A stretch of 64,000 nt of DNA, from assembly GCA_038049695.1 (NCBI GenBank), contig CP142451.1:67771501-67835500 (forward strand). Direction: 5' to 3'. The stretch's first letter is position 1. Every line of letters starts with the position of its first letter. Origin of the DNA: Cinnamomum chago. Taxonomy: Eukaryota; Streptophyta; Magnoliopsida; Laurales; Lauraceae. Shown here one piece after another: positions 24,008 to 36,800 of the stretch. A program made the translations under genes and the position numbers. A model generated the notes under the pieces. The model saw only the letters and a program-made list of their open reading frames with translations. It was not told the DNA's origin and did not search any database.

Positions 24008-26460
24008 TATGCTCTCTTCTCCATTGGTTTGAATGAGTCTCTTCTACTTTGCTTCAATTTTAGCTCGTTTGATTGTTGATCTGGGTAGAGTTGATCTTTC
24101 ATTTTGAATTTTTTTGAATCAATCGAGATTTATAGTCCAAGATTTTGATAATTGGGACCACATTATAATGGAAACTTGTGAAGCAATAATCCTTGAACAT
24201 GCACAGAATCAGGTCCGAATGCCATCAGAAACTGAACCAATTTAATTTTTTGTCCGTATCGGTCAAAAATGAAAGAATATGGATACAAACAAACTGTGAT
24301 TCCAAAAGGGCCAATTGTTCCCCAAAGATGAGTCATTTTGACAAGACCATGGATTGAATCATTCCCTTGTTCTGGAATTTAATTTTCCATTAAGCTTAGT
24401 ATTTTCAAACTAAAATCATATGAACATACAGTCGTGCCAGACAATCCCATGCCTCTTTAGGATGCTTAAATTTGGCCAACGGATATCCTATTGATAGATC
24501 TACCATTCTACCTAATTGGCGATCCAAGAACTTATCTTACTGGCATCAAATTCCCATTCCTCAAGTTTAGAAACTACTTCTATATTGATTATAATCTTCC
24601 AAGAAATGTGTCTCCATAGCTTTTGCCTTCTAAAAGCTTTTGCATTAGATGTGATGTAGCCTAGACCCTACCATAGCCAACCAGCAAATCGTTGAAAAAA
24701 AAAACCCCAAAATCAATTCTAGGAGGATCAACAAACAAATAATAAACACAAAGACTAAAAAGTAGAGGATTGCTAACCCTAAATCGCTAATCCACCACTT
24801 GATAGGTCTTCAATCCTTGGAAGAAACATTCAAACCAATGTAGAAGAGAGAGAATTGCAAAACCATACAATTTTATTCAGAGAAAATATCAAAGATCACA
24901 CTTGGGATTAGATGTCCCACATCCTAGTCATCCATTATATCTAACCAATATAGAAAGAATACTAAATAAAAGGCCTTATTACAACTAAACTTAAAAGGAA
25001 GAACAAAAAAAAAGGCATTCAACATGGACCTGGTTAAGACTTTATTTGGGCTCGATTAGATTGACTGAATGGGAGATTGATTCGGTCCCCGTTAATTTCA
25101 GCATATTCGTTACCGAATTTGAGACCCATCTTGAGCCCATTTTGACTATCTAATGTTAGATTTGAGCCTCTATTCTTGTGTGGACCTGATTGACATGGAT
25201 CAAAAGGCCATTTGATCAATCAAATCGATACAAACAATCAAGAGCCTAATCAATCACCAGATCCATGGATGTGAGTATAAGAGGAGAAAATTTTGACACA
25301 GTTCCAAATTCAACCAATGGCAGTTTTCTCCACCTTTCCCCTCTTCCAAACAACCCATTAGGGCATGCTTATGCACGAAAGTTCCATGGCATCTTATTCT
25401 GACAATGATTTCATTTCCTGCTACGGAATTCAGTTTCTAATTGTTCGGTTATGATTCCCGGATACTGATATGGATATGGGCATCGATACGGGGATCGGGG
25501 ATACGACTCCTCACTTTTGAAAATCTAAGACACGGATGGGGATGTTAGTGTCCTAATTTTTTATTTAGATTACTTTTGATTCAATGAAATTATCATTATT
25601 TTCGTCCCTTTCTAGCAAATTTTTTTTATGGTGAGAAGTAAAACATTAAAAAACTATATGAAATAAAGGGATTTATAAGTAGGATATGTTAAATTTATTA
25701 TCAAGTGCCAAGTCCGATACGGATATGTTGGGCTTGTATAACAGTACAAGTATCCGTATATCATACTTGTTCAGTGCTTCAAAACATTTTCTACATAGAA
25801 ATGTGCTTCTCCCACTCCTCTAAGGCTGTAGAAAGTAGTTTCCTATCTCTTATAGATTCAAATTTGTTTCTGCTGAAATTGCGGAAAATGCTTTCAACTC
25901 ACAAAAATAAAATGTAAATCCGTAGAAAATGTTAACACGGACCAATGAAAAATCATTGTCTCCACAATTCCCGTTGCATTTTTATTTCCATAGTTATTTC
26001 ACTTTCAAGAGAAAATATATATCCAAGATTTCATTCTCTACGGATTTCTGTTTATACTGCTGATGCATCAAACGATTCTTCCATAGTGAACTGTGCTTCT
26101 GCCTGTGTGCAAAGACTGTGGAAAACGGTTTTCCATCTCTTGGGTCTGAATTTGCTTTCCAAGAAAATGGTGGAAAACACTTGGACTTTGGGAAAATAAA
26201 AACAACGAAAGCCATTCTTCAAACTGGAATGATTTTCATTTTCCGCGAAAAATGCTCCGGACAAAGGCAACTCTAGGGTTTGGTTTGGTGTGAGAAGACA
26301 TGGAAAAAAAAACAGAGAGAAGATGATGACGACGATGAAGAACATACCTAGCGTTGGCAGTGAGGAAAACCAAAGAGGAAATAGCCACGAAATCGATAGC
26401 TCACAGCGGTGCGTAGAGTTTGAAGAGGAAATCTTGCTAGCATGTGTAGTTTTTTCTTTT
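24008..26460. other. Old host DNA with decayed repeats
   Basis: Apart from the copia remnant at 24430-25000 no gene is visible. 25780-25900 and 26080-26200 carry diverged copies of one sequence (gtgcttctgcctgtg / ggttttccatctctt versus gtgcttctcccactcc / agtttcctatctctt), an old local duplication or two copies of a small transposon. There is a ggatacgg-type word cluster at 25450-25510. No transposon ends could be fixed. Confidence 0.4.
24430..25000 (-). mobile_element. Decayed Ty1/copia remnant (LTR end and gag piece)
   Basis: On the minus strand about 25000-24830 reads like the end of a copia LTR (gtgggacatctaatcccaag, then aataaaattgtatgg). 24540-24430 recalls the UBN2-type copia gag (FKHPKEAWDCLARLY). 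It is old, heavily decayed and not open for any length. No ends or duplications were found. Confidence 0.45.
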
Positions 26461-26580
26461 TAGGGATACTGCCCGCATTTGCTCGCGAGCAGGTGAAGTT
26501 TGTACGGAAATTCTGAACCCCCCATATGTTTTTGTCGTACACACCCATAATTTACCTAGGTGAAAGGATGAAATTACCCT
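26461..26580 (+). repeat. Possible terminal region of the MULE at 26.5-28 kb
   Basis: The wording ctgaacccccc, gtacacacccataattt and ggatgaaattacccttcgg resembles the terminal inverted repeats of plant Mutator-like elements. It lies about 600 bases upstream of the transposase exon. The matching far end is not in view because N1 cuts the gene, so this is an inference only. Confidence 0.3.
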
Positions 26581-27154
26581 TCGGTATCAACGTCCTCTCC
26601 TCTTCCTTTGGTTCTACTGCAGTATATCTTTTCGGTGTCTCTACTCATCTCCTCTTCTTCTTCTTAATCTTCTTCATTCTCCCTTTTATCTACTGTTTCG
26701 TCACTATTCCTCTGCACTCCTTCATCTCATTGATGTTCATTTCATTCCCCATCATCTTCTTCAATTCTTTGGAAATATCCCCAAGTCTCCTCCATTTGTT
26801 TAACAATATTGGACCACATTGTCTATTGGAAGTAGGCATTTCCAATATTGACAAGCATCTAACGATTTACCGAGATGAGGTATACATTTTGATTTCGCTT
26901 CCAGCTGTTTAATTATTTTTCTCGTGTCGTGCTCGGTATTCCAGAACTATGCAAATTAATATTGCACGGTAAAATAACATCTGACAAATATTTTTTTCAT
27001 GGTAAAATTATGCCAATCAAAGATTTATTGCACAGCAAAAGTAAACCGAATAGATATATGAAGAACAACATATATATATACCGTGCAGTATAATATTGCA
27101 CGGTTGTAAAGGCTCGTGCATTGATGTACCAAGAATTTGTAATCATATTTTCAG

Positions 27155-28007
27155 GAGATTGAGTCAACCGGTGCCAGTGATTGCTCTTTGGATTTTACTA
27201 AGGTCTTCACCACTGACACGATATTCAAAAGCCGAGAGGACCTAATCCAATGGACAAGGGAAGTTGAAAAGAAACATGGCTTGGTAATTGTAATCAAAAC
27301 TTCAGATGCTGGTGGAGATGGTAGGAAGTCGAGAGTAGTTTTATCTTGTGAGAGAAGTGGAAGTTACAGGGGTCCATCAAAGGTCTTCGAAAAGAGAAAT
27401 CCTAATAAGGCAACGGGAACGAAGAAGTGTAGTTCCCATTTTGCTTTGAAGCGCTGAAAGTTGGCCAATGACAATGATTGGATGTTAACAGAAGTTTGTG
27501 GGTTGCATAATCATCCAAACGCACAACATTTCGAGGGGCACTCGTTTGCTGGGAGGCTTTCTGGGGAAGAAATCAATGTTTTGATTGACATGTCTAAGAG
27601 TTTGGTGAAGCCGAGGAATATCCTTCGAACATTGCTGGAAAGGGACGTGCACAACACCACTACGATGAAGAGTATCTATAATGCTCGTCAGAAGTAGAAG
27701 GTGACTGAGATGGCCGGTCGATCACAAATGCAGTAACTCATGATGCATTTGGAGTAGAACAACTATATTGAGTATCACACTAGCAACGACACTACAAATG
27801 CTATGATGGACATATTCTGGGCATATCCATCATCTATTCAGTTGTTACGTGCATTTCCAAAAGTTTTTATAATGGATTCCACGTACAAGACTAATAGATA
27901 TCGACTTCCCTTGCTTGAGATTGTTGGTGTCACATCTACTCAACTGACTTTCTCCGTTGCTTTTGTGTACCTTGAATCAGAGAGGGAGGCCAATTATAGA
28001 TGGGCTT
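27155..28007 (+). pseudogene. MULE / FAR1-like transposase pseudogene, 3' end cut off by N1
   Basis: Frame 2 reads from a likely splice acceptor (tcatattttcag, ending at 27154) to 28007. First comes a FAR1-type zinc finger region (VVLSCERSGSYRG, KCSSHF, then CGLHNHPNAQ). Next are the AGRLSGEE and VKPRNILRTL segments, then the start of the MULE transposase domain with the first catalytic Asp in FIMDSTYKTNRYRLPLLEIV. Four in-frame stops (27455, 27695, 27734 and 27755) make it a pseudogene. N1 inserted just after the codons for YRWA, removing the rest of the domain from view. Such proteins move Mutator-like DNA transposons or are host light-signalling factors of the FAR1 family; decay and setting favour a transposon. 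The first exon was not identified. Confidence 0.85.
28003..28007. repeat. Probable left target-site duplication of N1 (ggctt)
   Basis: The five bases before the LTR start. The right copy is not in view because the far end of N1 has been lost or rearranged. Confidence 0.4.
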
Positions 28008-28518
28008 TGTGAGAACCCGACCCCTAATTTCCTGGATTAGTGTTGTTTTATTTGTGGATTAGTTTCTTTTAGTGGGATTAGTATTTGTTGGGTTGAGTTT
28101 GTGAGCTAAAATGGTTTTTCACTACTTTTGGGGAGTTTTGAGTGCCTTTGTGATTAGTGGGACCCTTTGGGAGTTCTTTTAGTGACTTTGCGCGTGATTA
28201 GGAGATTATTCAAAATTTTCGATAATTCTTGTTTTAGCCTCGTTTGACTTAGTTTGTTAATCTCTACAACTTTCGTGTTCACTCCGTACCCATTCGAAGC
28301 TCCGAAAATCAGTTTTTCCATCCTTGGGGGCAAAATCGGTCCTTTCACATTGAATCTGGACCCAAATTTCGAGATCCCAAACCTATGCCAAAATTATACT
28401 TTTTGAAAACTAGATTTTATGAGAAACATTTTCCTCTTCTTCATCGATCGTATCCGAGGCCAAGAAATTGATGTTTTAATCCCAACAAGTTTAAGTGATG
28501 GTGGGGCCCACACCCACC

Positions 28519-28532
28519 CTTTTATAAAAGGG
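28519..28532 (+). promoter_or_regulatory. TATA-like box of N1 5' LTR
   Basis: cttttataaaaggg, 512 bases from the LTR start. An identical box is at 34371-34384 in the 3' LTR. Other LTRs in the window have a TATA-like word at nearly the same distance, which supports it as the start of the element's transcript. Confidence 0.65.
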
Positions 28533-29554
28533 ATCAGCCCCTCTCTTCCTCTCCCATTCGTTCCAGCACACTTAAGGGGGGAGGAACTTCAGCTCCATAG
28601 GGCTTTTGCCCTTTTCTTCTTCTCCTTCTTGCTTCCTTTCACAATACCCACCTCCAAACCTTGTAAAATGGAGATTGGAGCTCAACTTCTTCTTCTCCAT
28701 CATTCTAGCTTCCCATCGACACCATTTTTATAGAAATCTCAGGTGGGCAGCCCCTATTTCAAGCTCGTTCTTGTTGATTAATGGCCCTAGAGGTAAGGAC
28801 TTCTTTCCATCTTCTGTTGTTGATTTATGGCTTTCCCTTAAGTTTTATTTCTTAGTTTGGTTTGAGCCCATTCCTTGTCTTTCATTGTTTGACCCATTTT
28901 AAGGTTTATTTTGGGGGTTTTGCTCGTAGCTTTGGAGCTTGGATTTGGAAGAGTGTTTAGACTTGATTTCTTGATTAAAAGACCCGAGGCAAGTGGATGA
29001 ATGGATCGTTTTGACTATTGACATGTTTTGTGAGAAAAGCTTGATTTCATTAATGGCTTTGATGATTTTAATACTTGTCTTTTGCTATGGTTAATATTGA
29101 TTTCGAAATGTGCTTATTGATGAGTCTATTTCTCTCTTGTTCATACTTGGAAATGTATGCATCATGTTGTCAAGATTTCAAACGGTTCCACATAAATGAG
29201 TTTTCTCTACCTTGAGATTGATTGTGAATGGAAAGAATGGAAAGGGAGAAATTTGAAATGAGGAGAATGGAAGTGTTGAATGATGCATTTGAGGAACTTT
29301 TTAGCTCATTTGATGTCTTGAAAACATTGGTTTATAGTTTTCATAATTTCTTGTTAAGAGCTCAATGGATCTTTGTGATTAGTGGGTTTCTTCTCTCTTT
29401 GGTGATTGAATGTAAAGAGATGGAGGTATTTGGGATGGATTTGTATGGGAGGAGTTTTTAGCTCATTTTATTGTATGAAGATGAATGGGAATGAAGGGAA
29501 ATGGTTTAAGGGAGAAAAATGGCTCAAATATGAACTCAGAAGGGTTATTCAGCA

Positions 29555-29870
29555 CCTGGCGGTCAGCTAGTGGTCACCTGTCGAATAGCCGCCGGTCATC
29601 GCCAGATAACCGCACAGCCGCGGTCACTTTTCCAGAGAGTTTCATTTCTTCCCCAAAGGCACAGTCAGCCACACGATTGGCCAGCGGCTAACCGCCGAAG
29701 GGGCCAGCGGCTAACCGTCGAACCCTTCGGCGGCTAACCGCTAGCCAACTTTACCATTTCAGTTACTTTTCTAGTAAGCTGCACTTTGTCAGGCCAACGA
29801 CGGTCAGCCAGCGACTAACCGCCGAACCCAGCGGCGGCTAACCGCCAGCTGACCGCTAGGTGACCGAAAT
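29555..29870 (+). repeat. GGCTAACC word array in N1 5' LTR
   Basis: Words such as gcggctaaccgcc, gccagcggctaaccg and ccgctagccaac recur with gaccg/ggtcagc spacers. The 3' LTR has the same array at 35405-35700. It lies about 1.0-1.3 kb beyond the TATA-like box, so it should be inside the transcript leader. Confidence 0.8.
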
Positions 29871-30394
29871 CACCAAGAAACCCTGAAATGAAGAGAGAAG
29901 AAGAGAAATGGAAGGGGTTTCTATCCCAAGCATTCGTGAACCCTTTTAGAGAATGATGGGGACTGTTCATCGGGAGATACGTATGAAGCCCGTTTGAGAA
30001 GAAAACCATGTCACAAAGATTCATTGTAGTTTTGAATTCACAAAAGTGTATAAGGAGCTCGGAATATCTTCAAATTCAAAGAGTACCAAGTCTATATCGA
30101 AATCGACATACGGGACCCCTATTCACCTTAAACAAAGCACGAAATCTCTATTTTACCCGAAAGTGTATTAGCTCATTGTATTTCCTTATTCCCGAGACTT
30201 ACATTACATGACTTGTTTTCCCAAAAGCATCGAAGTTACACTGGTAACAGTTACTTGTCCCGAAATGTATTGCCCGACGTGAAATGACAGTTGTGCCTTG
30301 AGCATTCTTGCTTCGCCCGTTTATGTACTTGCACCTGATGTATTTCATATATGTTTGATATTGTCATTTAACCTATGAGTCGGCACCACTAAGA

Positions 30395-30625
30395 TTGGAT
30401 AACCTTGTTGGTCTGATCCACCGACTTGGAGATCCCCCTCTTGTCCCGCCAGCTGCAGTTTGGATCCCGCTATCCGGTTATTACTATGGTCTTGTACCGA
30501 TACCCCAGATTGCTACTGTGGTTCCCGATACCCGGCTCCCTACCGTGGTCATGTATAGTATATGTATATGTATTTATAAGATCCACTATTTCTCCTCACC
30601 TCGAGTGACTGAGATAAATGCCTAG
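30395..30625 (+). other. Small ORF in the conserved LTR module (N1 5' LTR copy)
   Basis: A 76-codon open frame beginning MDNLVGLIHRLGDPPL and running through PAAVWIPLSGYY and IATVVPDTRLPTVVMYS to SSPRVTEINA. Close versions stay open in the sense direction in five LTR copies: here, 36134-36391, 41160-41504, 44823-45053 (minus) and 21656-21880 (minus). I know no such protein. The DNA is an imperfect short repeat (gatacccggttattaccgtgg type), so the open frame may be a by-product. Coding function is not shown. Confidence 0.3.
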
Positions 30626-30814
30626 TTATTGCTCTGTCACTTTAGTGATGGAGGACTTAGCTTCGTGAGGTTGTCATCTTGCTAGTTCCCGATTCCTTGG
30701 ATACCCTACAAGTTTTATATTGCTTATTTATTTTCCGGTAAATGATTCATTTCTTTTATGAAAGTTATTATTTAAACATGAGTTAATATTTTCCAAGGTA
30801 AATTTAGTTATTGT

Positions 30815-31620
30815 TATATTGTTTCTCGTTCCTTGTACACACACATGTTTTAAATGAATAACTGATTTGTTAAATATCCGTGCGTTTAAATATGTTTTAA
30901 ACAACACTTGTTTTGTCAGATCCCTAAGTTTACACATGTTTTAAATAAATACCCGATTTGCTAAATATCCGCGCTTTTAAATATGTGTTAAATGACACTT
31001 GTTTTGTCAGATCCTTAAGTTTACACATGTTTTAAATGAATACCCAATTTGTTAAATATCCGTGCTTTTAAATATGTTCTAAATGACACTTGTTTTGTCA
31101 GATCCCTAAGTTTACACATGTTTTAAATGAATACCCGATTTGTTAAATATCCGTGCTTTTAAATATGTTTTAAATGACACTTATTTTGTCAGATCCCTAA
31201 GTTTACACATGTTTTAAATGTATATCCGATTTCTTAAATATCCGTGCTTTTAAATTTGTTTTAAATGACACTGGTTTTGCCAGATCCCTATGTTTACACA
31301 TGTTTTAAATGAATACCCGATTTGTTAAATATCAATGCTTTTACATATGTTTCAAATGAACATTTGTTTTGCTAGATTTCTATGGTTATACACACTTAAA
31401 ATGAATACCCGGATTGTCGAATACTTATGCTTTTACATATGTTTCAAATGAACGTTTGTTTTTGCAGACCTCTATATTTACACATGTTTTAAATGAACAC
31501 GTGATTGTCGAATATCTATGCTTTTATAGATAAAGTAAATGAACATATGTTTTGTTAGATCTCCATGTTTAACTCATGCTTTAAACGAATACGTGTTTTG
31601 TCAGAGATCCACGATTTTCC
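30815..31620 (+). repeat. 91-bp tandem repeats in N1 5' LTR
   Basis: Eight to nine copies of a unit containing gttttgtcagatccctaag, ttacacatgttttaaatg and cccgatttgttaaatatcc. The landmark spacing is 90-91 bases (for example 30927, 31017, 31108, 31199). The 3' LTR holds about three fewer copies. Confidence 0.9.
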
Positions 31621-32249
31621 ACCCGTTTGATTATATGCAGCCTTTGATTAAATAACATGAATTATCATATGTTTTAATTCTCAGCTTATTTATTACTTTT
31701 TCATCCACCTGCCAGACCGTCGTGTCTGACCCACTACTTTGGGTACTCAGGTCCAGACTTCTTCGTCCCGAGATGAGTGCTTTTGTTGGCTGTGGAGCCA
31801 TGATTTGAAGGTTGTCTTGTCGGCTATGTCATGTAGACATTAAACTTGACATCGGAGTTGTGTCACATATGGGTAGTGGTTATTAACTTGTTATTGTATG
31901 GCTTTTATTAGCCTTTTCTTGGGATTCTTAATTAATGTACATTGATAATTGTAACTTGAACATGTATTGGAATGTAATATCCTGTACTGTCAGCTCTGTA
32001 CTTGGTTGTAATGGTTTACTCCAGTCTGATGTGGTTCTTGATATAATAGCTATATGCTAGAGGTTGAGTACGACGCGGAATCCAATGGCCACGGACTTCG
32101 AGTCGCAAAGCCACGAATGCTTCCGCAAAAATATTCAGAGTGTGTTGGAATGTGTTGTCTTCACACACGCGGATCTTGGGAGAAAGAAAAATATAATTAC
32201 CCTTAATCCCATTCGCGCCCCGAGGTTCTGGTTTGGGGGCGTGACAGAC

Positions 32250-32262
32250 TGGTATCAGAGCC
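32250..32262 (+). other. N1 primer-binding site (initiator Met-tRNA)
   Basis: tggtatcagagcc starts three bases after the 5' LTR end. Confidence 0.92.
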
Positions 32263-33847
32263 GGCAGGTTTCTAGGAAATAAAACACTCTAGGAACCTTA
32301 AGACGTGTGGTGCGGACTCGTTTTCTTTTGTCTAGTTATTATTTCTGTGAGTTTGGGTTTGTTTTCTTCTAGTGGGGGAGACTATCTTTGTCTCCTTTTC
32401 TTGTCCTTGTTGTTAGAGAATTTGGGGGACCAAATTCTTTTCTAGTGGGGGAGAATTTAATGTCTCCGCACCCACATTTAGTACATTTTCCTTGTTTTCG
32501 AGCCAGAGAGTCGGAGTTTTGTGGACTTAGCACGTGTTTCTCGAAGGACATTGGCAGAATTTTCAGCTTTTCGATGTCACAGATGAAACTAGAGAAGGAA
32601 TTTACGACCAATTGTTCGTCAATAAGGAATGTGAGCAGCATGTCGAGACCCAATTACAGTTGATCGTGTACTGTCAGAAGATTCGTCAGGCAAGTAAGTG
32701 TGGATTTTTGGATAAACTTGGATTATTTTCCTAAGTCAGAAGACTCCATAAGCAGAATAAGTGGTGGACTTTATGAGATTTGAGGTGATTTTCAATGGTG
32801 TAGCTCCAAGAAGACGTGAAAAGTTAGAAATTTCGCAGATATTGATGAACTTTTGTCGGATAAGTGTTAGATGATTTTCAATGATTACAGAATGATGGTG
32901 AAGTCGACTCAGCAGGATGTATCAGTGGAGGGTTAAAAGTATAGGAAACTAGTTATCAGCAGCAGATAGAGAGAGTTGTAGGTGGAATTGATTGTTACCT
33001 GATCACATGATAGAGAAGATTTAGTGGACTTTACCGACTTGTAAAGCATCAGTTTGGGCAGAGTACAGATACGAGCAGGAGAATCATCACCTATGGACAA
33101 TGACAGTTGAAAGATTTAGAGAATAATGAATTTGACAAAAGCACACCTCACGAAGTTTGGACATGTGGAGAAGCATGACAGTTAAAGTGTTAGCAGGTCT
33201 AGTCAGAGCCAGAAACCTATAGAGTTGTGAACCGTGTGTTTTCAATGAGCAGATAGAGATGAGTGAAGTGTTCAGAGGACCGTCCAAATGTTTGATTGAA
33301 TCAGCTTGGCATTTGAAGGAGTGACAGATTTCCAAGTCATTCACCTCGAAGATCGTGCATTGGCAGGAGACTTAATTTCGACAACTTTGACAGAGATGAC
33401 AAAAGAGTACCGAGGACTGGACGACATTGCCTAAAGTAAGAGATATCTAGTAATACTCAGCGTCACCAATTTTCTGAAGCCAAGGACAGATAGAAGGATA
33501 AGGCATTATTTCAAGAGTTAGAGATTTCTAGAATTTGATGAGATTTGTCAGAAAGCTATTCGGGAATTTTCAACAAGTGCAGCCATGTGGAGAAGTAGAC
33601 CCGGCAAGATATGAGGCATTAGAAGTTAGATTTCAGCAGCCGACTACAGAAAGGATCTATACTTGAATGTCTGACAACTGTTGATAGTTGACCAAAGAGT
33701 TTTACAGTGAGGATGACCCAGCGAGTTTAAGTGCTTCCGAGAGGACCAATTTGGAGCAGTCGTTTGAGGTTTTGTTTTCGAAGTATGGGATTATTGTCCC
33801 CACTTGTTTTTGGGTTTGTTTAGTTCATTTGGAGGACCAAATGAGCT

Positions 33848-33860
33848 AAGGGGGGGAGGA
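33848..33860 (+). other. N1 polypurine tract
   Basis: aagggggggagga directly abuts the 3' LTR start at 33861. Confidence 0.88.
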
Positions 33861-36800
33861 TGTGAGAACCCGACCCCTAATTTCCTGGATTAGTGTTGTT
33901 TTATTTGTGGATTAGTTTCTTTTAGTGGGATTAGTGTTTGTTGGGTTGAGTTTGTGAGCTAAAATGGGTTTTCAATAGTTTTGGGGAGTTTTGAGTGCCT
34001 TTGTGATTAGTGGGACCCTTTGGGAGTTCTTTTAGTGACTTTGCGCGTGATTGGGAGATTATTTGAAATTTTTGATAATTCTTGTTTTAGCATCGTTTGA
34101 TTTAGTTTGTTAATCTCTACAACTTTCGTGTTCACTCCGTACCCATTCGAAGCTCCGAAAATCAGTTTTCCAGCCCTGGGGGAAAAATCAGTCATTTCAC
34201 ATTGAATCTGGACCCAAATTTCGAGATCCCAGAACCAAGCCAAAATTACACTTTTTGAAAACTAGATTTTATGAGAAACATTTTCCTCTTTTTCGTCGAT
34301 CGTATCCGAGGCCAAGAAATTGATGTTTTAATCCCAACAAGTTTAAGTGATGGTGGGGCCCACACCCACCCTTTTATAAAAGGGATCAGCCCCTCTCTTC
34401 CTCTCCCATTCGTTCCAGCACACTTGAGGGGGGAGGAACTTCAGCTCCATAGGGCTTTTGCCCTTTTCTTCTTCTCCTTCTTGCTTCCTTTCACAAAACC
34501 CACCTCCAAACCTTGCAAAATGGAGATTGGAGCTCAACTTCTTCTTCTCCATCCTTCTAGCTTCCCATGGACACCATTTTTATAGAAATTTCAAGTGGGC
34601 AGCCCCTATTTCAAGCTCGTTCTTGTTGATTAATGGCCCTAGAGGTAAGGACTTCTTTCCATCTTCTATTGTTGATCTATGACTTTCCCTTAAGTTCTAT
34701 TTCTTAGTCTGGTTTGAGCTCATTCCTTGTCTTTCATTGTTTGACCCATTTTAGGGTTTATTTTGGGGGTTTTGCTCGTAGCTTTTGGAGCTTGGATTTG
34801 GAAGTGTTTAGGCTTGATTTCTTGATTAAAAGACCCGAGGCAAGTGGATGAATGGATCGTTTTGATTATTGACATGTTTTGTGAGAAACTCTTGATTTCA
34901 TTAATGGTTTTGATGATTTTAATACTTGTGTTTTGCTATGGTTAATATTGATTTTGAAATGTGCTTATTGATGAGTCTATTTCTCTTTTGTTCGTACTTG
35001 GAAATGTATGCATAATGTTGTCAAGATTTCAAACGGTTCCACATAAATGAGTTTTCTCTACCTCGAGATTGATTGTGAATGGAAAGAATGGAAAGGGAGA
35101 AACTTGAAATGAGGAGAATGGAAGTGTTGAATGATGCATTTGAGGAACTTTTTAGCTCATTTGATATCTTGAAAACATTGGTTTATTGTTTTCATTATTT
35201 CTTGTTAATAGCTCAATGGATCCTTATGATTAGTGGGTTTCTTCTCTCTTTGGTGATTGAATGTAAAGAGATGGAGGCATTTGGGATGGATGTGTATGGG
35301 AGGAGCTTTTAGCTCATTTTATTGTATGAAGATGAATGAGAATGAAGGGAAATGGTTTAAGGGAGAAAAAGGGCTCAAATATGAACTCAGAAGGGTTTTT
35401 CTGCACCTGGCGGTCAGCTAGCGGTCACCTGTCGGCTAGTCGCCGGTCACCGCCAGATAACCGCACAGTCGCGGTCACTTTTCTAGAGAGCTTCATTTCT
35501 TCCCCAAAGGCACAGTCAGCCACACGGTTAGCCAGCGGCTAACCGCCGAACCCATCGGCGGCTAACCGCTAGCCAACCGAACCATTTCGGTTACTTTTCC
35601 AGTAAGGTGCACTTTGTCAGGCCAACAGCGGTCAGCCAGCGCGACTAACCGCCGAACCCAGCGGCGGCTAACCGCCAGCTGACCGCTAGGTGACCGAAAT
35701 CACCCAGAAACCCTGGAATGAAGAGAAATGGAAGGGGTTTCTATCCCAATCATTCGTGAACCCTTTTAGAGTATGAAGCCCATTTGGGAAGAAAACCATG
35801 TCACAAAGATTCATTGAAGTTTTGAATTCACAAAAGTGTATAAGGAGTTCGGAATGTCTTCATCGAAATCGACATATGGGACCCCTATTTACCTTAAACA
35901 AAGCACGAAATCTCTATTTTACCCGAAAGTGTATTAGTTCATTGTATTTCCTTATTCCCGAGACTTACATTACATGACTTGTTTTCCCGAAAGAATCGAA
36001 GTTACACTGGTAACCGTTACTTGTCTCGAAATGTATTGCCCGACGTGAAATGACAGTTGTGCCTTGAGCATTCTTGCCCCGCCCGTTTATGTATTTGCAC
36101 TTGATGTATTTCATATGTGTTTGATATTTTCATTTGACCTATGAGTCGGCACAACTAAGCAATGATAACCTCGTTGGTGTGATCCATCGACTTGGAGATC
36201 CCCCTCTTGGCCCGCCAGCTGCAATTTGGATCCCGCTACCCGGTTATTGCCGTGGTCTTGTCCCGATACCCCAGATTGCTACTGTGGTTCCCGATGCCCG
36301 ACTCGCTACTGTGGTCATGTATAGTATATGTATATGTATTTATAAGATCCACTGTTTCTCCTCACCTCGAGTGACTGAGATCAGTGCCTAGTTATTGCTC
36401 TGTCACTTTAGTGATAGAGGACTTAGCTTCGTGAGGTTGTCATCTTGCTAGTTCCCGATTCCTTGGATACCCTACATGTTTTATATTGCTTATTTGTTTT
36501 CCGGTAAATGATTCATTTCTTTTATGAAAGTTATTATTTAAACAGGTGTTAATATTTTCCAAGGTAAATTCAGTTATTGTTATATTGTTTCCCGTTCCTT
36601 GTATACACACATGTTTTAAATGAATACCCGATTTGTTAAATATCCGTGTTTTTAAATATGTTTTAAACAACACTTGTTTTGTCAGATCCCTAAGTTTACA
36701 CATGTTTTAAATGAATACCCGATTTGTTAAATATCCGTGCTTTTAAATATGTTTTAAATGACACTTGTTTTGTCAGATCCCTAAGTTTACACATATTTTA

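Larger units (their letters stand above)
28008..32246 (+). repeat. N1 5' LTR
   Basis: A 4239-base LTR. In order it holds a TATA-like box at 28520-28530, a GGCTAACC word array at 29555-29870, the conserved ORF-bearing module at 30395-30625, the 91-bp repeats at 30815-31620, and the terminal gggggcgtgaca before the primer site. Confidence 0.9.
32247..33860 (+). other. N1 interior, no recognisable coding domain
   Basis: 1614 bases, about a third of the T1 interior. Open frames are short and none shows gag, protease, reverse transcriptase or integrase motifs. The last 100 bases (gttcatttggaggaccaaat, then the purine run) match the usual end of the chromovirus interior. Confidence 0.75.

Noticed and set aside
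26526-26912. 128-codon hydrophobic frame upstream of the MULE exon
   Set aside because: It is a pyrimidine-rich stretch (many Phe, Leu, Ile, Ser codons) overlapping a likely transposon end. No domain, and no splice link to the transposase exon was found.
27188-27457. Intact FAR1-family host gene
   Set aside because: The frame continues past several stops into a MULE transposase domain and is then cut by N1, so it is a pseudogene.
30815-31620. Regular repeats that might suggest CRISPR
   Set aside because: Contiguous 91-base tandem units without unique spacers, inside a plant LTR.
32250-32262. Possible tRNA gene
   Set aside because: Only the 3' tRNA-complementary word is present. It is a primer-binding site; no cloverleaf is seen here or at 18584 or 54533.
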